Source of the DNA: Microvirga lotononidis
GTDB lineage: Bacteria; Pseudomonadota; Alphaproteobacteria; Rhizobiales; Beijerinckiaceae
Direction of reading: 5' to 3'
NCBI RefSeq assembly: GCF_034627025.1
Contig: NZ_CP141048.1
Coordinates: 2,368,001-2,432,000 of the forward strand
DNA: 64,000 nucleotides
The notes beneath the pieces are model-generated. The model saw nothing but the letters and a program-made list of their open reading frames with translations. It was not told the DNA's origin and did no database searches. The position numbers and the translations under genes are program-made. Of this stretch, positions 8,559 through 16,516 are shown piece after piece. Position 1 is the first letter of the stretch. Each line of letters starts with the position of its first letter.

Positions 8559-8981
8559 GTGAGCACCCTATCGACGAACATCACGGCCGATGCCGAAACC
8601 CCTCTCCCGACGGTCCTCGTGGTCGAGGACGAAGTGCTGATTCGCCTTGTGATCGCGGATTACCTGCGCGAATGCGGCTACCGGGTCCATGAGGCCGTGA
8701 ACGCTGAGGAGGCCGTGGCGATCCTTCAATCGCCGGAGGTTTCCGTCGACGTGGTATTCAGCGATGTCGAAATGCACGGGACCATGGACGGCTTCGGGCT
8801 GGCACGATGGATCCGAACCAACAAGCCGGGGACCCAGGTGATCCTCACCTCAGGGGCGGAGCGCTCGGCCGACATCGCCGCGACCCTGTGCGAGGCCGGC
8901 CCGCTGCTGAAGAAGCCCTACCCATCCCAGGATGTGGTCGACCGCATCAAGCAGCTGACGGCGAAGGCCCGGCGCTCCTGA
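8559..8981 (+). CDS. Receiver-only response regulator
   Basis: A 140-residue single receiver domain with acidic residues in VVEDEV, phosphoacceptor Asp69 in FSDVEMHG and conserved Lys119 in LKKPYPS. It starts at GTG, with AAGGAA directly upstream. It lies 67 bases after the degenerate receiver gene on the same strand and may be cotranscribed with it. No output domain is present. Confidence 0.92.
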   Translation: MSTLSTNITADAETPLPTVLVVEDEVLIRLVIADYLRECGYRVHEAVNAEEAVAILQSPEVSVDVVFSDVEMHGTMDGFGLARWIRTNKPGTQVILTSGAERSADIAATLCEAGPLLKKPYPSQDVVDRIKQLTAKARRS

Positions 8982-9014
8982 GGGCTCTCAGGCCCGGCAA
9001 TGTCGTGCATCTCC

Positions 9015-9109
9015 CTCACGTCATCACCGGCCTTGTGCCGGTGATCCCGATTGCTTGAGGCGCGGCGCGTCTCCGGATCCGGACGGCCGGGACAGGCCCG
9101 GCCATGACG
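9015..9109. repeat. Double-hairpin intergenic repeat, family 1 copy A
   Basis: Two perfect hairpins are present. ATCACCGGC (9023-9031) pairs with GCCGGTGAT (9037-9045). GGCCGGG (9085-9091) pairs with CCCGGCC (9097-9103). The two are joined by a 39-base spacer containing GGCGCGGCG and are flanked by CACGTCAT and ATGACG. Further copies are at 9635, 13861 and 24274. Confidence 0.9.
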
Positions 9110-9177
9110 GACAGGGGACAAGCTCACGCTTGTGCGAGCCGTGGGAACCGGATCGGAGGAAGCCCGTTTGAACGTGC

Positions 9178-9588
9178 ATGAAACCCCATCGCAGAATTGT
9201 CAAACAGCCGGTTGTGCTCCTGGTTGAAGACGAACCGCTGGTTCGTCTGACCCAGGTCGATATTCTGCGCGAGGCCGAGTTCTGGGTCGTCGAGGCTCAG
9301 GATGCCGACGAGGCCTTCGAGGTGCTCAAGTCCCGTCCGGACATCTCTGCGGTTCTCACGGATGTGGACATGCCGGGCTCCATCGACGGTTTCGAATTCG
9401 CGCGCCTCGTCCGGCAGGGCTGGCCCGAGGTGGGGGTGCTCGTCATTTCCGGCAAGACCGGGCCGGGCCCCGGCGACATGCCGCCCAATGCGGCGTTCCT
9501 GCACAAGCCCATCCTGCCCGACGATCTCGTGGCGGCTCTGACGCAGGTCATGGCGACGGCGCAGGGCGGGGTGAGCCAGGATTCCTGA
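9178..9588 (+). CDS. Receiver-only response regulator
   Basis: A 136-residue receiver domain with LLVEDEP, phosphoacceptor Asp62 in VLTDVDMPG and conserved Lys110 in LHKPI. It closely resembles the reverse-strand receiver at 7489 and lacks an output domain. It is bracketed by two copies of the family 1 palindromic repeat (9015 and 9635). Confidence 0.92.
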   Translation: MKPHRRIVKQPVVLLVEDEPLVRLTQVDILREAEFWVVEAQDADEAFEVLKSRPDISAVLTDVDMPGSIDGFEFARLVRQGWPEVGVLVISGKTGPGPGDMPPNAAFLHKPILPDDLVAALTQVMATAQGGVSQDS

Positions 9589-9634
9589 GGCCGGTCGGCG
9601 AGTTCTCTTTTCTTAGGCGCTTCTGACAGCCCAC

Positions 9635-9730
9635 CACGTCATGGCCGGGCTTGTGCCGGCCCTCTCAAGCCGGAGACGCGCCGTGCCTCAAACAATCGTC
9701 ATCACCGGCACAGGGCCGGTGATGACGTGC
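9635..9730. repeat. Double-hairpin intergenic repeat, family 1 copy B (inverted)
   Basis: The same element as copy A in the opposite orientation. GGCCGGG (9643-9649) nearly pairs with GCCGGCC (9655-9661), and ATCACCGGC (9701-9709) pairs perfectly with GCCGGTGAT (9715-9723). It lies between the convergent receiver gene and the indolepyruvate oxidoreductase gene. Confidence 0.9.
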
Positions 9731-9747
9731 GGGTGGAGAGTGGGCCC

Positions 9748-12700
9748 TCAAGCCCGAACGGCCCGGGGGGCGCGGCTGTCGATCATCTCCGATGCCGACG
9801 ATGCGCGTTCCCACAGTTTCTCGACATGCGCCTGCACCTGATGGATGGCCGTATCCTTGACCGGGCCATAGCCGCGGATGTCCATCGGAGCCTTGGCGAT
9901 GGCGAGCAGGTCGGCGAAGGACCGCTGGCCGAGGGCGGCGAGAATCCTGTCGATCTGCGCCTCGTACCAGCCGATGAGCGCCCGCTCCATGCGCCGCTCG
10001 GCCGTGTAGCCGAAGACGTCGAGCGGAGTGCCGCGCAGCACCTTCAATTTGGCGAGGACGGACAGGGGCGTCTGGAGCCAGGGACCGAAGCTGCGCTTGC
10101 GCGGGCGGCCGCGCGCATCGCGCTTCGCGGGCAGGAGTGGCGGCGCCAGATGGTAATGCACCGTGAAGTCGCCGTCGAACTGCCGCTTCAGCTCGTCGAG
10201 GAAGCCAGTCTCCATGTGGAGGCGCGCGACCTCGTATTCGTCCTTGTAAGCCATGAGCTTGAAGAGCGAACGCGCCACCGCGTCGGTCAGCGCCTCGGAC
10301 CCGAGCGCGCTCTCGGCCTTGCGCACACGCGCGACCAGGGACCCGAAACGGCCCGCATAGGCGGCGTTCTGGTAATCGGTGAGGAACGCGACCCGCCGGG
10401 CGATCACCTGATCGAGCGTCTCGACCTGTTCGGGCTCGTCGCCCGCAACCTGATGAACGACGTCGGGGGCGGCGCAGAGGAGCCGGCCCCAGGCGAGAGC
10501 CTGCCGGTTGCGCTCGACCGTGACGCCGTTGAGCTCGATGGCGCGGGAGAGCGCCTCGAACGACACCGGCACGAGACCCTGCTGCCACGCGAAGCCGAGC
10601 ATCATCACGTTCGCATAGACTGTGTCGCCGAGCAGCGTCTCGGCAAGCGCGTTGGCATCGAGGGTCGCCATGTTGCTCGCGCCGATCACGCGCTCGATGG
10701 CGCGAAGCCGCGTCCGGCTGGCGAGATCCGCATCGCGGAAGCGCACCACGTCGCCGGTCGGCATCTCGGCGGTGTTGACCACGGCGCGCGTGCCGTGGCG
10801 ATAGGTGCCCGAGGCTTTAGGCGAGGAGCTGACGACGAGATCGCAGCCGATCAGCGCGTCGGCCGCACCCTGATCGATGCGCACCTGATGCAGCGCATCG
10901 GGATTCGCCGCGAGCCGGACGAAGCTCAGCACCGGCCCGAACTTCTGTGCGAAGCCCGTGAAGTCGAGGACCGACACGCCGCGTCCTTCCAGATGCGCCG
11001 CCATGCTGATGAGCGCCCCGATGGTGACGACGCCCGTGCCGCCGACGCCCGTCACGAGAAGATCGAACGGCTTCGAGAGTTCGGGAAGGGCAGGGGACGG
11101 CAGGGACGCGGCGCGCGCGGCGGCATCGAAGCCGCTCGTGGTCTTCGCCCGGCGCGTGGCGCCTTCCACGGTGACGAAGCTGGGGCAGAAGCCATCCAGG
11201 CAGGAGAAGTCCTTGTTGCAGGTGGAGAGGTTGATCTTGCGCTTGCGCCCGAACGGCGTCTCCTTCGGCTCGACGCTCAGGCAGTTGGATGCGACCGAAC
11301 AATCGCCGCAGCCTTCGCAGACGAGGTCGTTGATATAGGCGAAGCGCTTCGGGTCTTCCATCTGTCCGCGCTTGCGGCGGCGGCGCTTTTCCGTCGCGCA
11401 GGTCTGCTCGTAGATCAGCACCGTGACGCCGGCGATGGCGCGCAGCTCCTTCTGCACCGCATCGAGATCCTCGCGCGGATGGATCGTCACGCCTTTCGGT
11501 AGGTCGGCTGCGGCGAACTTGTCCGGATGGTCCGACACGAGCGCGATGCGCGACACGCCCTCGGCGCGCACGCTGTGCGCGATGGCCTGGACGCTCACCG
11601 GCCCGTCGACCGGCTGGCCGCCCGTCATGGCGACCGCATCGTTGAACAGGATCTTGTAGGTGATGTTGGCGCCGGCCGCGATGGCCTGCCGGATCGCCAT
11701 GGAGCCGGAATGGTAATAGGTGCCTTCGCCGAGATTTTGGAAGATGTGCCCCTGGCCGGTGAACTTCGATGACGCCGCCCAGTTCACGCCTTCGCCGCCC
11801 ATCTGGATGAGGGACGACGTCTCGCGATCCATCCAGCTCGCCATGAAGTGGCAGCCGATGCCCGCGAGCGCCTTCGAGCCTTCCGGCACCTTGGTCGAGG
11901 TGTTGTGCGGGCAGCCGGAGCAGAAGTAAGGCGTGCGCGTCGCACCCGATACAGTGATCACGCGCTCCGGTTCCGGCGTCAGCGCGGCGGCCCGCCCCGC
12001 GAGGTCGAGATCCGGGAAGATCGGGTCGAGGCGCTGTGCGAGAACGCCGGCGAGGAAGCGAGGTGAAAGCTCGCCCGTCCAGGGGATGAGCCGCTCGCCC
12101 CTCTCGTCGTGCTTGCCGACCATGCGCTCGGGCTTCGAGCCCGGGTAGTCGTAAAAGTATTCCTTGAACTGGCTCTCGATGATGCCGCGCTTTTCCTCGA
12201 TCACGAGGATCTCGCGCTTGCCCTTCACGAATTCCAGCGCGTCGTGAAGGGCGAGCGGCCACACCATGCCGACCTTGTAGATGTCGATGCCATGCGCGCG
12301 GCAGGCGGCCTCGTCGAGGCCGATGAGGCGCAGCGCCTCCATCAGGTCGAGATGCGCCTTGCCGGCCGTGACGATGCCGTAGCTCGCGTTCGGGATGTCG
12401 TAGATGCGCCGGTCGATCGGGTTGGCCTTGGCGAAGGCATAGACTGCGTGCTTCTTCGCCTCCATGCGCTCTTCGATCTGCGGCCCCGGCAGGTCCGGCC
12501 AGCGATAATGCAGGCCGCCGGGCGGCGGCGTGAAATCGGGCTCGAGGAATTGACGCGGCGGATGCAGCTCGACGGAGGCGCCGGATTCGACGATCTCGGA
12601 GACGGCCTTGAAGCCGACCCACATGCCGGAGAAGCGGCTCAGCGCATAACCGTATTCGCCGAATTCGAGATATTCGCCGACGCTCGCCGGATGCAGCGTC

Positions 12701-13218
12701 GGCATGAACCAGCTCATGAAGGCGACGTCGGATTGGTGCGGCATCGAGGAGGACACGCAGCCATGATCGTCGCCGGCGATCACCAGCACGCCGCCATGGG
12801 GCGAAGAGCCATAGGCGTTGCCGTGCTTGAGCGCATCGCCCGAGCGGTCGACGCCCGGGCCCTTGCCGTACCAGAGGCCGAACACACCCTGCACCTGCCG
12901 ATCCGGATTGGTCTCGACCTGTTGCGAGCCGAGAACCGCCGTCGCGGCGAGATCCTCGTTGACGGCGGGCAGGAACTCGATCCGGTTGGCCTTCAGTTGC
13001 TCCTTCACGCGCCAGAGTTCGAGATCGACGCCGCCCAGCGGCGAACCGCGATAGCCGGACACGAAGCCGGCGGTGTCGAGCCCCGCCGCCCTGTCGCGCT
13101 TGGCCTGGTCGAGCACGATGCGGACGATGGCCTGGGTGCCGGTGAGGAACACCCGGCCCGTCTCGCGGGCATAGCGGTCGGCGAGCTGATAGAAATCGAG
13201 TGACGGAACGCTTTTCAT
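9748..13218 (-). CDS. Indolepyruvate ferredoxin oxidoreductase, fused single-chain type
   Basis: This 1156-residue protein joins the subunits of classical arylpyruvate:ferredoxin oxidoreductases in one chain. The N-terminal pyrimidine-binding part has SGYRGSPLGG. A thiamine-diphosphate domain has GIGCHFMASW...GGEGVNW at about 450-485. A cluster-binding CEGCGDCSVASNC lies near 632-645, followed by a gamma-type domain (VTGVGGTGVVTIGAL from about 720) and a C-terminal domain of the DUF6537 kind. The family converts indolepyruvate or phenylpyruvate plus CoA to the arylacetyl-CoA with release of CO2. Here that would feed the adjacent phenylacetyl-CoA pathway. A divergent Lrp-type gene is the likely regulator. 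The length is typical of the fused aerobic type. Confidence 0.95.
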   Translation of the reverse strand: MKSVPSLDFYQLADRYARETGRVFLTGTQAIVRIVLDQAKRDRAAGLDTAGFVSGYRGSPLGGVDLELWRVKEQLKANRIEFLPAVNEDLAATAVLGSQQVETNPDRQVQGVFGLWYGKGPGVDRSGDALKHGNAYGSSPHGGVLVIAGDDHGCVSSSMPHQSDVAFMSWFMPTLHPASVGEYLEFGEYGYALSRFSGMWVGFKAVSEIVESGASVELHPPRQFLEPDFTPPPGGLHYRWPDLPGPQIEERMEAKKHAVYAFAKANPIDRRIYDIPNASYGIVTAGKAHLDLMEALRLIGLDEAACRAHGIDIYKVGMVWPLALHDALEFVKGKREILVIEEKRGIIESQFKEYFYDYPGSKPERMVGKHDERGERLIPWTGELSPRFLAGVLAQRLDPIFPDLDLAGRAAALTPEPERVITVSGATRTPYFCSGCPHNTSTKVPEGSKALAGIGCHFMASWMDRETSSLIQMGGEGVNWAASSKFTGQGHIFQNLGEGTYYHSGSMAIRQAIAAGANITYKILFNDAVAMTGGQPVDGPVSVQAIAHSVRAEGVSRIALVSDHPDKFAAADLPKGVTIHPREDLDAVQKELRAIAGVTVLIYEQTCATEKRRRRKRGQMEDPKRFAYINDLVCEGCGDCSVASNCLSVEPKETPFGRKRKINLSTCNKDFSCLDGFCPSFVTVEGATRRAKTTSGFDAAARAASLPSPALPELSKPFDLLVTGVGGTGVVTIGALISMAAHLEGRGVSVLDFTGFAQKFGPVLSFVRLAANPDALHQVRIDQGAADALIGCDLVVSSSPKASGTYRHGTRAVVNTAEMPTGDVVRFRDADLASRTRLRAIERVIGASNMATLDANALAETLLGDTVYANVMMLGFAWQQGLVPVSFEALSRAIELNGVTVERNRQALAWGRLLCAAPDVVHQVAGDEPEQVETLDQVIARRVAFLTDYQNAAYAGRFGSLVARVRKAESALGSEALTDAVARSLFKLMAYKDEYEVARLHMETGFLDELKRQFDGDFTVHYHLAPPLLPAKRDARGRPRKRSFGPWLQTPLSVLAKLKVLRGTPLDVFGYTAERRMERALIGWYEAQIDRILAALGQRSFADLLAIAKAPMDIRGYGPVKDTAIHQVQAHVEKLWERASSASEMIDSRAPRAVRA

Positions 13219-13378
13219 CAGCTTCCTCCCGAAGCAGGGCGAATTCTTCGTTGATCTCCAGAATAATCCCGAACGGCTGGTAGATGTTTCCTATTCCTTC
13301 CCGAAAGGCGGCAACGTGCGGTAGATGTCGCGGAAACAGGCGTTATAAATGGAAGAGGCTACCAGGGAGAGCGGCGCC

Positions 13379-13834
13379 ATGTTGGACAGGCAGGACGAGC
13401 ATATTCTGGCGCAGCTCCAGAAGGAGGGCCGCACGACGAACCAGCAACTCGCCGAGGATGTGGGCATGTCCACCTCGGCCTGCTGGCGGCGCGTGCGCTC
13501 GCTCGAGGAAACCGGCGTGATCGTGGGCTATTCGGCCCTGGTCGACCGGGAGAAGGCGGGGTTCGCCACCTCGGCCATCCTGCACGTCTCGCTCGAACGG
13601 CATGATGCGAAATTCGTCGACGAGTTCGTGTCCCGCGTGACCGAGCGCGCCGAGGTGATGGAGTGCTTCGCCACCACGGGCGACGCCGATTACCACCTGC
13701 GCGTCGTCGTGCGCGACATGAAGGCCTACAATGCTTTCCTCGACGAGTTCATGTTCCGCCTGCCGGGCATCCGCTATGTGCGCACCAACGTGGTCCTGAA
13801 GGAGATCAAGACGAGCGTGGCGCTGCCGTTTTGA
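13379..13834 (+). CDS. Lrp/AsnC family transcriptional regulator
   Basis: The 151-residue protein has an N-terminal winged helix-turn-helix (LDRQDEHILAQLQKEGR, then TNQQLAEDVGMSTSACWRRV) and a C-terminal RAM ligand-binding domain (about 65-145, with CFATTGDADYHLRVVV). It is divergent from the indolepyruvate oxidoreductase gene across 160 bases, so it probably senses an amino acid or keto acid and controls that gene. The element GGTAGATGT occurs twice in that gap, about 40 bases apart (near 13280 and 13320). The ATG at 13379 follows GGGAGA; an ATG 30 bases upstream has no ribosome site. Confidence 0.92.
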   Translation: MLDRQDEHILAQLQKEGRTTNQQLAEDVGMSTSACWRRVRSLEETGVIVGYSALVDREKAGFATSAILHVSLERHDAKFVDEFVSRVTERAEVMECFATTGDADYHLRVVVRDMKAYNAFLDEFMFRLPGIRYVRTNVVLKEIKTSVALPF

Positions 13835-13860
13835 GCGGGCGGATCGACAAGGTTTTCCCT

Positions 13861-13956
13861 CCCACGTCGGCACCGGCCTCGTGCCGGTGATCCCGATCAC
13901 GGGAAACGCCGCGCCTCAATTGATCGAGATGGCCGGGACAGGCCTGGCCATGACAT
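13861..13956. repeat. Double-hairpin intergenic repeat, family 1 copy C
   Basis: CACCGGC/GCCGGTG (13871-13887) and GGCCGGG...CCTGGCC (13931-13949) are separated by a spacer with GCCGCGCC and flanked by CACGTC and CATGACA. It is the same orientation as copy A, with small substitutions. It fills the gap between the convergent Lrp and thioesterase genes. Confidence 0.85.
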
Positions 13957-13982
13957 GAAACGATCGCCGCCTCTACCCGCCC

Positions 13983-14393
13983 TCAGCCGAGCAGCGCATA
14001 GGCGAGCTGCGCCATCGCGACGGGCCGCGAGTCGCCGTCGGTGGTGAGCGTCACGCTGCCGAAGGCCATGGTGCGGCCCAGGCGGATGACCTTCGCGTCC
14101 GCCAGCACGTCGGCATTCGCCGCAGGGCGCAGGAAGTGCATGGTCTGGTCGACCGTCGTCATCGGCCGATAGGCGCCCGCAGCGGAGGACACGGCGAACA
14201 CCATCGCGGTGTCGGCGAGGCTCATAAGGGCCTGCCCGCAGATCACGCCGTTGTCGCGGCAGAGCTTTTCGGAGAACCGCATGCGCAAGGTCGCACTTTC
14301 CTTGTCGAGGCTCTCGATGGAGAGATCGAGCGCCTGCACCCATGGCGCGAAGACGCTTTCGAGCATGGCCTCGGCGGCCGTCCGATCGAACAT
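13983..14393 (-). CDS. PaaI-like hotdog-fold thioesterase
   Basis: A 136-residue hotdog-fold protein containing NGVICGQALMSLADTAMVFA, the helix and preceding turn typical of PaaI-family acyl-CoA thioesterases, and a final strand pattern GRTMAFGSVTLTTDGD. It would hydrolyse acyl- or aryl-CoA esters in the cytoplasm, possibly releasing trapped CoA from arylacetate catabolism. It lies 35 bases downstream of the fused beta-oxidation gene on the same strand. A second PaaI-like gene is at 26445. Substrate cannot be told from sequence. Confidence 0.85.
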   Translation of the reverse strand: MFDRTAAEAMLESVFAPWVQALDLSIESLDKESATLRMRFSEKLCRDNGVICGQALMSLADTAMVFAVSSAAGAYRPMTTVDQTMHFLRPAANADVLADAKVIRLGRTMAFGSVTLTTDGDSRPVAMAQLAYALLG

Positions 14394-14428
14394 GAAGGCT
14401 CCCCCGCTTGCCGCTTTGCGCGCGGCAC

Positions 14429-16516
14429 TTATGGATAGAACTTCGCTCCCGACGCGGCGCGGTCGACGAGACCTTTAGCCGGTTCCCAGCCGGGTCCGTC
14501 CTGCGCGGCGCGCTCCTTCACCTGCGCGAGGATCGGCTGCAATCCCACGCGGTCCGCCTCGAACAGCGGACCGCCGCGCCAGGCCGGGTAGCCGTAGCCG
14601 TGCATCATCACCACATCGACATCGAGCGGCCGTTCGACGATGCGCTCGTCGAGAATCTTGCACGCCTCGTTGACGATGGCGGCGCGGATGCGCGACTGGA
14701 TCTCGTCCGCCGAAATCGCGCGCCGCGTCAGTCCGCGCCGCTGCGAGGATTCCTCCACGAGCGCCGTCACGGCCGGGTCGATCTCGCGCTTGCCGTCCTC
14801 ATAACGATACCAGCCCGCGCCGGTCTTGCGCCCGAAGCGGCCCGCCTCGCAGAGACGGTCGGCGATGTCCACATAGCGCTCGCGCGGATCGCGGGTCGGG
14901 GCCAGGCGCTTGCGGCGCGCCCAATTGATGTCGAGCCCGGCGAGGTCCGAGACGGCGAAGGGGCCCATGGGGAAGCCGAAGGCTTCGAGGGCGGCGTCGA
15001 CCTCATGCGGCAGCGCGCCCTCTTCGAGGAGGTACTCCGCCTGCTGGCGATAGCGCGACAGGATCCGGTTGCCCACGAACCCGTCGCAGACCCGGCAGAC
15101 CACCGGGATCTTGCGCAGGCGCTTGGCAAGGGCGAGGCCCGTGGCGACCACGTCGGCGGCCGTCGCGTCGGTCCGGACGATCTCGAGGAGCTTCATCACA
15201 TGGGCCGGGCTGAAGAAATGCAGGCCCACCACGTCGGCCGGCCGCGATGTGGCGGCGGCTATCAGCGAGACATCCAGGTAACTGGTATTCGTTGCCAGGA
15301 TCGTGCCAGGAGGCAGAATGGCGTCGAGATCGCGGAAAAGCGCGCGTTTGACCTCCAGGTCCTCGAACACCGCCTCGATCACGAGATCCCGGTCCAACAG
15401 GGAGGAGGTGCCAATTGCATACCCGATGGCTTTCAGGCGCTCGTCCTGCGCCGCCGGGGTGATCCGGCCGCTCGCGACCTGCTTGTCGTAGACGTCCGTC
15501 ACCCGGGCCTGCCCGGCGCTGAGCGCCTGCTCGCTCGTCTCGACGATCCTGACGTCGAAGCCCGCATCCGCAAAGGCGATGGCGATCCCGGAGCCCATGG
15601 TCCCAGCCCCGACGATCCCGACCTTCTGAATGGGGCGGGGCTCGACCGAATCGAGACCCGGCAGGCGCATCACCTCCCGCTCGCCGAAGAAGGCATGCCG
15701 CAGGGCAGCCGATTGCGCGGAGGAGCGCAGCTCCAGAAAGGTTTCGCGCTCCCGCGCCATGCCGTCCTGAAGCGGCAGGTTTGCGGCCAGCAGAACGAGT
15801 TCCGCGGCCTTGCCCGGCGCTTCAGCGCCCCGTGCCTTCTTGCGGATTTCCGCGACTTTGGCGGATGCTGTCTCGGCGTCCAACGGGGCTACGCTCCGCT
15901 CGCCGGTGCGGCGGAGCGGCTGGCCGATGAGTTCCCGCGCCAGCGCCATCGCATCCTGGCGGAGATCGCCGGACGAAAGCCGGTCGATGAGGCCGAGACG
16001 CAGGGCTTCCGGCGCCCTGACGGGGCGTCCGCCGGTGACGAGGTCCAGGGCCGCCTCCAGCCCGACGAGCCGGGGCAGGCGCTGCGTGCCTCCGGCCCCG
16101 GGCACCAGCCCGAGCTTGACCTCCGGCAGGCCCAGGCTCGCGCCCGGCTCGGCCACGCGGGCATGGCAGGCCAGCGCGATCTCGCAGCCGCCGCCGAGGG
16201 CCGTGCCCTGGATGGCCGCGACGACGGGCTTGGAGCAGGCTTCGATGGCATTGATCACGTCGGGCAGGTGCGGCTCGCGCGGCACCTGGCCGAATTCGCG
16301 GATGTCGGCGCCCGCGACGAAGGTCTTTCCCGCGCAGGCGATCACCACGGCTTCGATCCGGGGATCGCTGTCCGCCTCCCGGATCGCGGCGAGCAATCCC
16401 GCCCGGACCGCCTGCGACGTGGCATTGACGGGAGGATTGTCGATTTCGATCAGGGCGACTGGGCTTGTGGAGTTCAACCTGACCGGATCGACGCCCTCGC
16501 GCGAGGCCACCGTCAT
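14429..16516 (-). CDS. Fused enoyl-CoA hydratase / 3-hydroxyacyl-CoA dehydrogenase
   Basis: The 695-residue protein has an N-terminal crotonase domain (to about residue 190, with AGADIREFG and the oxyanion-hole region GTALGGGCEIAL). An NAD-binding domain starts near 297 (VGIVGAGTMGSGIAIAFADAG), with 3-hydroxyacyl-CoA dehydrogenase C-terminal domains to the end. It would carry out the hydration and dehydrogenation steps that PaaF and PaaH perform in the phenylacetate pathway. Separate paaF and paaH genes are absent from the window. Its start overlaps the paaZ stop by four bases (ATGA), so the two are translationally coupled. Confidence 0.93.
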   Translation of the reverse strand: MTVASREGVDPVRLNSTSPVALIEIDNPPVNATSQAVRAGLLAAIREADSDPRIEAVVIACAGKTFVAGADIREFGQVPREPHLPDVINAIEACSKPVVAAIQGTALGGGCEIALACHARVAEPGASLGLPEVKLGLVPGAGGTQRLPRLVGLEAALDLVTGGRPVRAPEALRLGLIDRLSSGDLRQDAMALARELIGQPLRRTGERSVAPLDAETASAKVAEIRKKARGAEAPGKAAELVLLAANLPLQDGMARERETFLELRSSAQSAALRHAFFGEREVMRLPGLDSVEPRPIQKVGIVGAGTMGSGIAIAFADAGFDVRIVETSEQALSAGQARVTDVYDKQVASGRITPAAQDERLKAIGYAIGTSSLLDRDLVIEAVFEDLEVKRALFRDLDAILPPGTILATNTSYLDVSLIAAATSRPADVVGLHFFSPAHVMKLLEIVRTDATAADVVATGLALAKRLRKIPVVCRVCDGFVGNRILSRYRQQAEYLLEEGALPHEVDAALEAFGFPMGPFAVSDLAGLDINWARRKRLAPTRDPRERYVDIADRLCEAGRFGRKTGAGWYRYEDGKREIDPAVTALVEESSQRRGLTRRAISADEIQSRIRAAIVNEACKILDERIVERPLDVDVVMMHGYGYPAWRGGPLFEADRVGLQPILAQVKERAAQDGPGWEPAKGLVDRAASGAKFYP

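Noticed and set aside
9727..13203. Long forward frames over the indolepyruvate oxidoreductase gene
   Set aside because: Antisense shadows without recognisable domains; the reverse frame encodes a full three-domain enzyme.
9015..13956. Possible CRISPR array from recurring palindromes
   Set aside because: Copies are far apart, lie between genes, occur in both orientations and have no regular spacers.
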